DNA of 64,000 nt, from positions 3,232,501 through 3,296,500 of the forward strand of contig NZ_RCCC01000001.1 of NCBI RefSeq assembly GCF_003663825.1, read 5' to 3'. Positions 62,766-64,000 of the stretch are shown here, in pieces. Both the position numbers and the translations under genes were made by a program. The notes beneath the pieces are model-generated. The model was not told where the DNA came from. It saw only the letters and a list, made by a program, of their open reading frames with translations, and did not search any database. The stretch's first letter is position 1. Every line of letters begins with the position of its first letter. Source of the DNA: Acidovorax sp. 106 (lineage in GTDB: Bacteria > Pseudomonadota > Gammaproteobacteria > Burkholderiales > Burkholderiaceae_C).

Positions 62766-62968
62766 GAGATTCCAAGCTCCATCAAAGGACGCGGCAAAAG
62801 GATTTTTGCCACGGTGGGCGCTTGGCTTGGGACCGGCCTTGTGGGCGAGGGCGTAAGAGCCAACACCGAACCCTGGTTGCACAGGCACAAAAAACCGGGC
62901 GTCAAGAAACTTGGGCCCGGTGATTGATTCTAGGCGCCTATGGCGTGCTTGTCATAACGTCGGCTGTA

Positions 62969-63685
62969 TTACCTGCATACAGACTGGGCTGCTGCCAGCA
63001 CACGGCCCTGCGCGTCTTGCAGCCAGCCCACCATGTGCAGTCGCTCGGGCTGGGCGCCGGTGGGGATGCGCATGGGGCGGTTCTCCATCCAGTGGAAATG
63101 CTCATTTTTTGATAGCTGGCTGCGCTGGTTCCATGAGCCATAGAGCATGTTTCTGACCAAATTCCGCGCCACCGCCGTGCCGTCGCTGCCTGCGGGCACG
63201 GCCTCTACCAGCAACAGGTGGTACTGCCAGCCTTCAACGGGCAGCGCCACGCCGGGTGGGCGGGCCAGCGCAATGCCCGTGCCCAGGTAGTCATTGATGG
63301 GCGGCCCGTTGGCCACCCGCAGGCGCAGCGGGCGGGCAGGGGGCTGCACAGGCGACACCGCCACATCGGTGCCGGCCGGAGCCGGGCGGCCCAGCGCCTG
63401 CAAGCGCTGCACGGCGTCGCTGGTGGCTGCGGCAGACAGTGGCGCGTCATCTCCCTGCGCGCTGGGCACGATCCAGTCCAGCACCACGGTGGTCGTTGCC
63501 GATGGCGCAGGCGCCGCCGGGTCGGCCCAGCAGGCCTCGCAGTCGGCGCTGATGAAGCGTTCAAACAGCGCAGTGGGGCGCACGGTGCCATCGCTGCTGC
63601 AACTGGCCTGGGCTGCCGCGTAGGGTGCGTGGCATGCCAGGACGGCTGTGGCAAACGTGCTGGCAACAAAGGCAAGGGGTTTCAT
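62969..63685 (-). CDS. Periplasmic protein, possibly DUF1223-like
   Basis: 238 residues from the ATG at 63685 (another in-frame ATG at 63694). Signal peptide [24 protein letters not shown], cut near AQA. The mature part has CSSDG and a CxxC-like ADCEACWAD segment, then [15 protein letters not shown], a [12 protein letters not shown] strand and a final VCR. This resembles DUF1223/thioredoxin-fold exported proteins but the match is weak. At 63103-63132 a degenerate palindrome copy encodes [12 protein letters not shown]. Function unknown. Confidence 0.6.
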   Translation of the reverse strand: MKPLAFVASTFATAVLACHAPYAAAQASCSSDGTVRPTALFERFISADCEACWADPAAPAPSATTTVVLDWIVPSAQGDDAPLSAAATSDAVQRLQALGRPAPAGTDVAVSPVQPPARPLRLRVANGPPINDYLGTGIALARPPGVALPVEGWQYHLLLVEAVPAGSDGTAVARNLVRNMLYGSWNQRSQLSKNEHFHWMENRPMRIPTGAQPERLHMVGWLQDAQGRVLAAAQSVCR

Positions 63686-63723
63686 GCGGGCCATGGGGTG
63701 GGGTGGCTTTCTACAATGGGCAC

Positions 63724-64000
63724 ATGTTCCCACAAGATATGTTCTCGGACGCGCCCGACAGCGGCGCGCCCCCTGCCCCGGCCGCTGCGGCGGGCCTCTC
63801 GCCCCTGTTGCACAACCTCAACCCCGAACAGCTCGCCGCCGTCACCCTGCCCGCAGGCCACGCGCTGATCCTGGCGGGCGCGGGCTCGGGCAAGACCCGT
63901 GTGCTCACCACCCGCATCGCCTGGCTGCTGCAAAACGGGCACGCCACGCCCGGCGGCATCCTGGCCGTCACCTTTACCAACAAGGCCGCCAAGGAGATGG
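63724..64000 (+). CDS. uvrD: UvrD/PcrA-type DNA helicase, N-terminal fragment (cut by window edge)
   Basis: First 92 codons from the ATG at 63724 (a second ATG at 63739 is possible). After a Pro/Ala-rich leader it reads [32 protein letters not shown] motif and Walker A of superfamily 1 helicases, followed by [12 protein letters not shown] and motif Ia [12 protein letters not shown]. The leader length and [10 protein letters not shown] suit UvrD better than Rep. The rest lies beyond the window. Confidence 0.8.
   Translation, partial: MFPQDMFSDAPDSGAPPAPAAAAGLSPLLHNLNPEQLAAVTLPAGHALILAGAGSGKTRVLTTRIAWLLQNGHATPGGILAVTFTNKAAKEM

Overview
The window looks like a chromosomal segment of a beta-proteobacterium of the Comamonadaceae, most likely Acidovorax or a close relative. 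Reasons: high GC, dense coding, the gene neighbourhoods (rpsP-rimM-trmD-rplS; trxB-ftsK-lolA-rarA; livHMGF; DUF47-pit), an IPTL-CTERM surface protein, Bug-type solute-binding protein, nag-type salicylate genes, and a dispersed palindrome of about 60 bp with a TTGCTAT...ATAGCTGC(T/A)(T/A)GCGCTT pattern. The genus is an inference; no rRNA gene is present to fix it.

Layout. 1-7.1 kb: a 7TMR-DISM sensor (cut by the left edge) diverging from its response regulator, then a 956-residue IPTL-CTERM surface protein, a DUF3617 protein and a lipase-like lipoprotein. 7.2-9.5 kb: a pair of acyl-CoA dehydrogenases of the pimeloyl-CoA dehydrogenase type. 9.6-19.5 kb: the main accessory region, a complete salicylate-to-gentisate-to-fumarate/pyruvate cluster (nagG, nagH, nagAb, a BphA4-type ferredoxin reductase, nagK, nagI, a Bug binding protein, nagL, a second NagAa-type reductase and nagR). 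It is preceded by a good NagR/NahR-type operator and promoter. 19.8-32.1 kb: yceH, purN, an EF-hand protein next to an OmpR-type two-component system, a membrane M48 peptidase, rsmB, a fatty acid desaturase and a MocR-type regulator. 32.2-39.4 kb: rpmG-rpmB, trxB, a Crp/Fnr regulator, ftsK, lolA, rarA. 39.7-43.3 kb: branched-chain amino acid ABC transporter livHMGF. 44-45.8 kb: a phosphate uptake operon (DUF47-pit) behind a clear Pho box. 47-49.2 kb: rpsP-rimM-trmD-rplS. 49.3-64 kb: a CoA pyrophosphatase, a CobD-like membrane protein, rsgA-phhB-M48 peptidase, orn, a DEAD-box helicase, a PAS-PAS-GGDEF protein, an MFS drug transporter, tRNA-Lys(CTT), a beta-hydroxyacid dehydrogenase, an arylformamidase-like hydrolase, guaC, a periplasmic protein and the first 92 codons of a UvrD-type helicase.

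The most unusual structure is not a gene but the repeats. Two MITE-like elements of about 170 bp with terminal inverted repeats share a central core; one sits inside the salicylate operon, starting within the stop codon of the ferredoxin gene. A family of about 60-bp palindromes occurs at least five times between genes and about six times inside genes in frame, where it supplies coding sequence for parts of an acyl-CoA dehydrogenase, RsmB, RarA, RsgA, a periplasmic protein and most of the LolA signal peptide. A 12-copy GGTGCT microsatellite lies upstream of the salicylate operon.

All gene calls come from reading translations and motifs by eye; no database search was possible. Two edge genes (1-1113 minus, 63724-64000 plus) are incomplete because the window ends.
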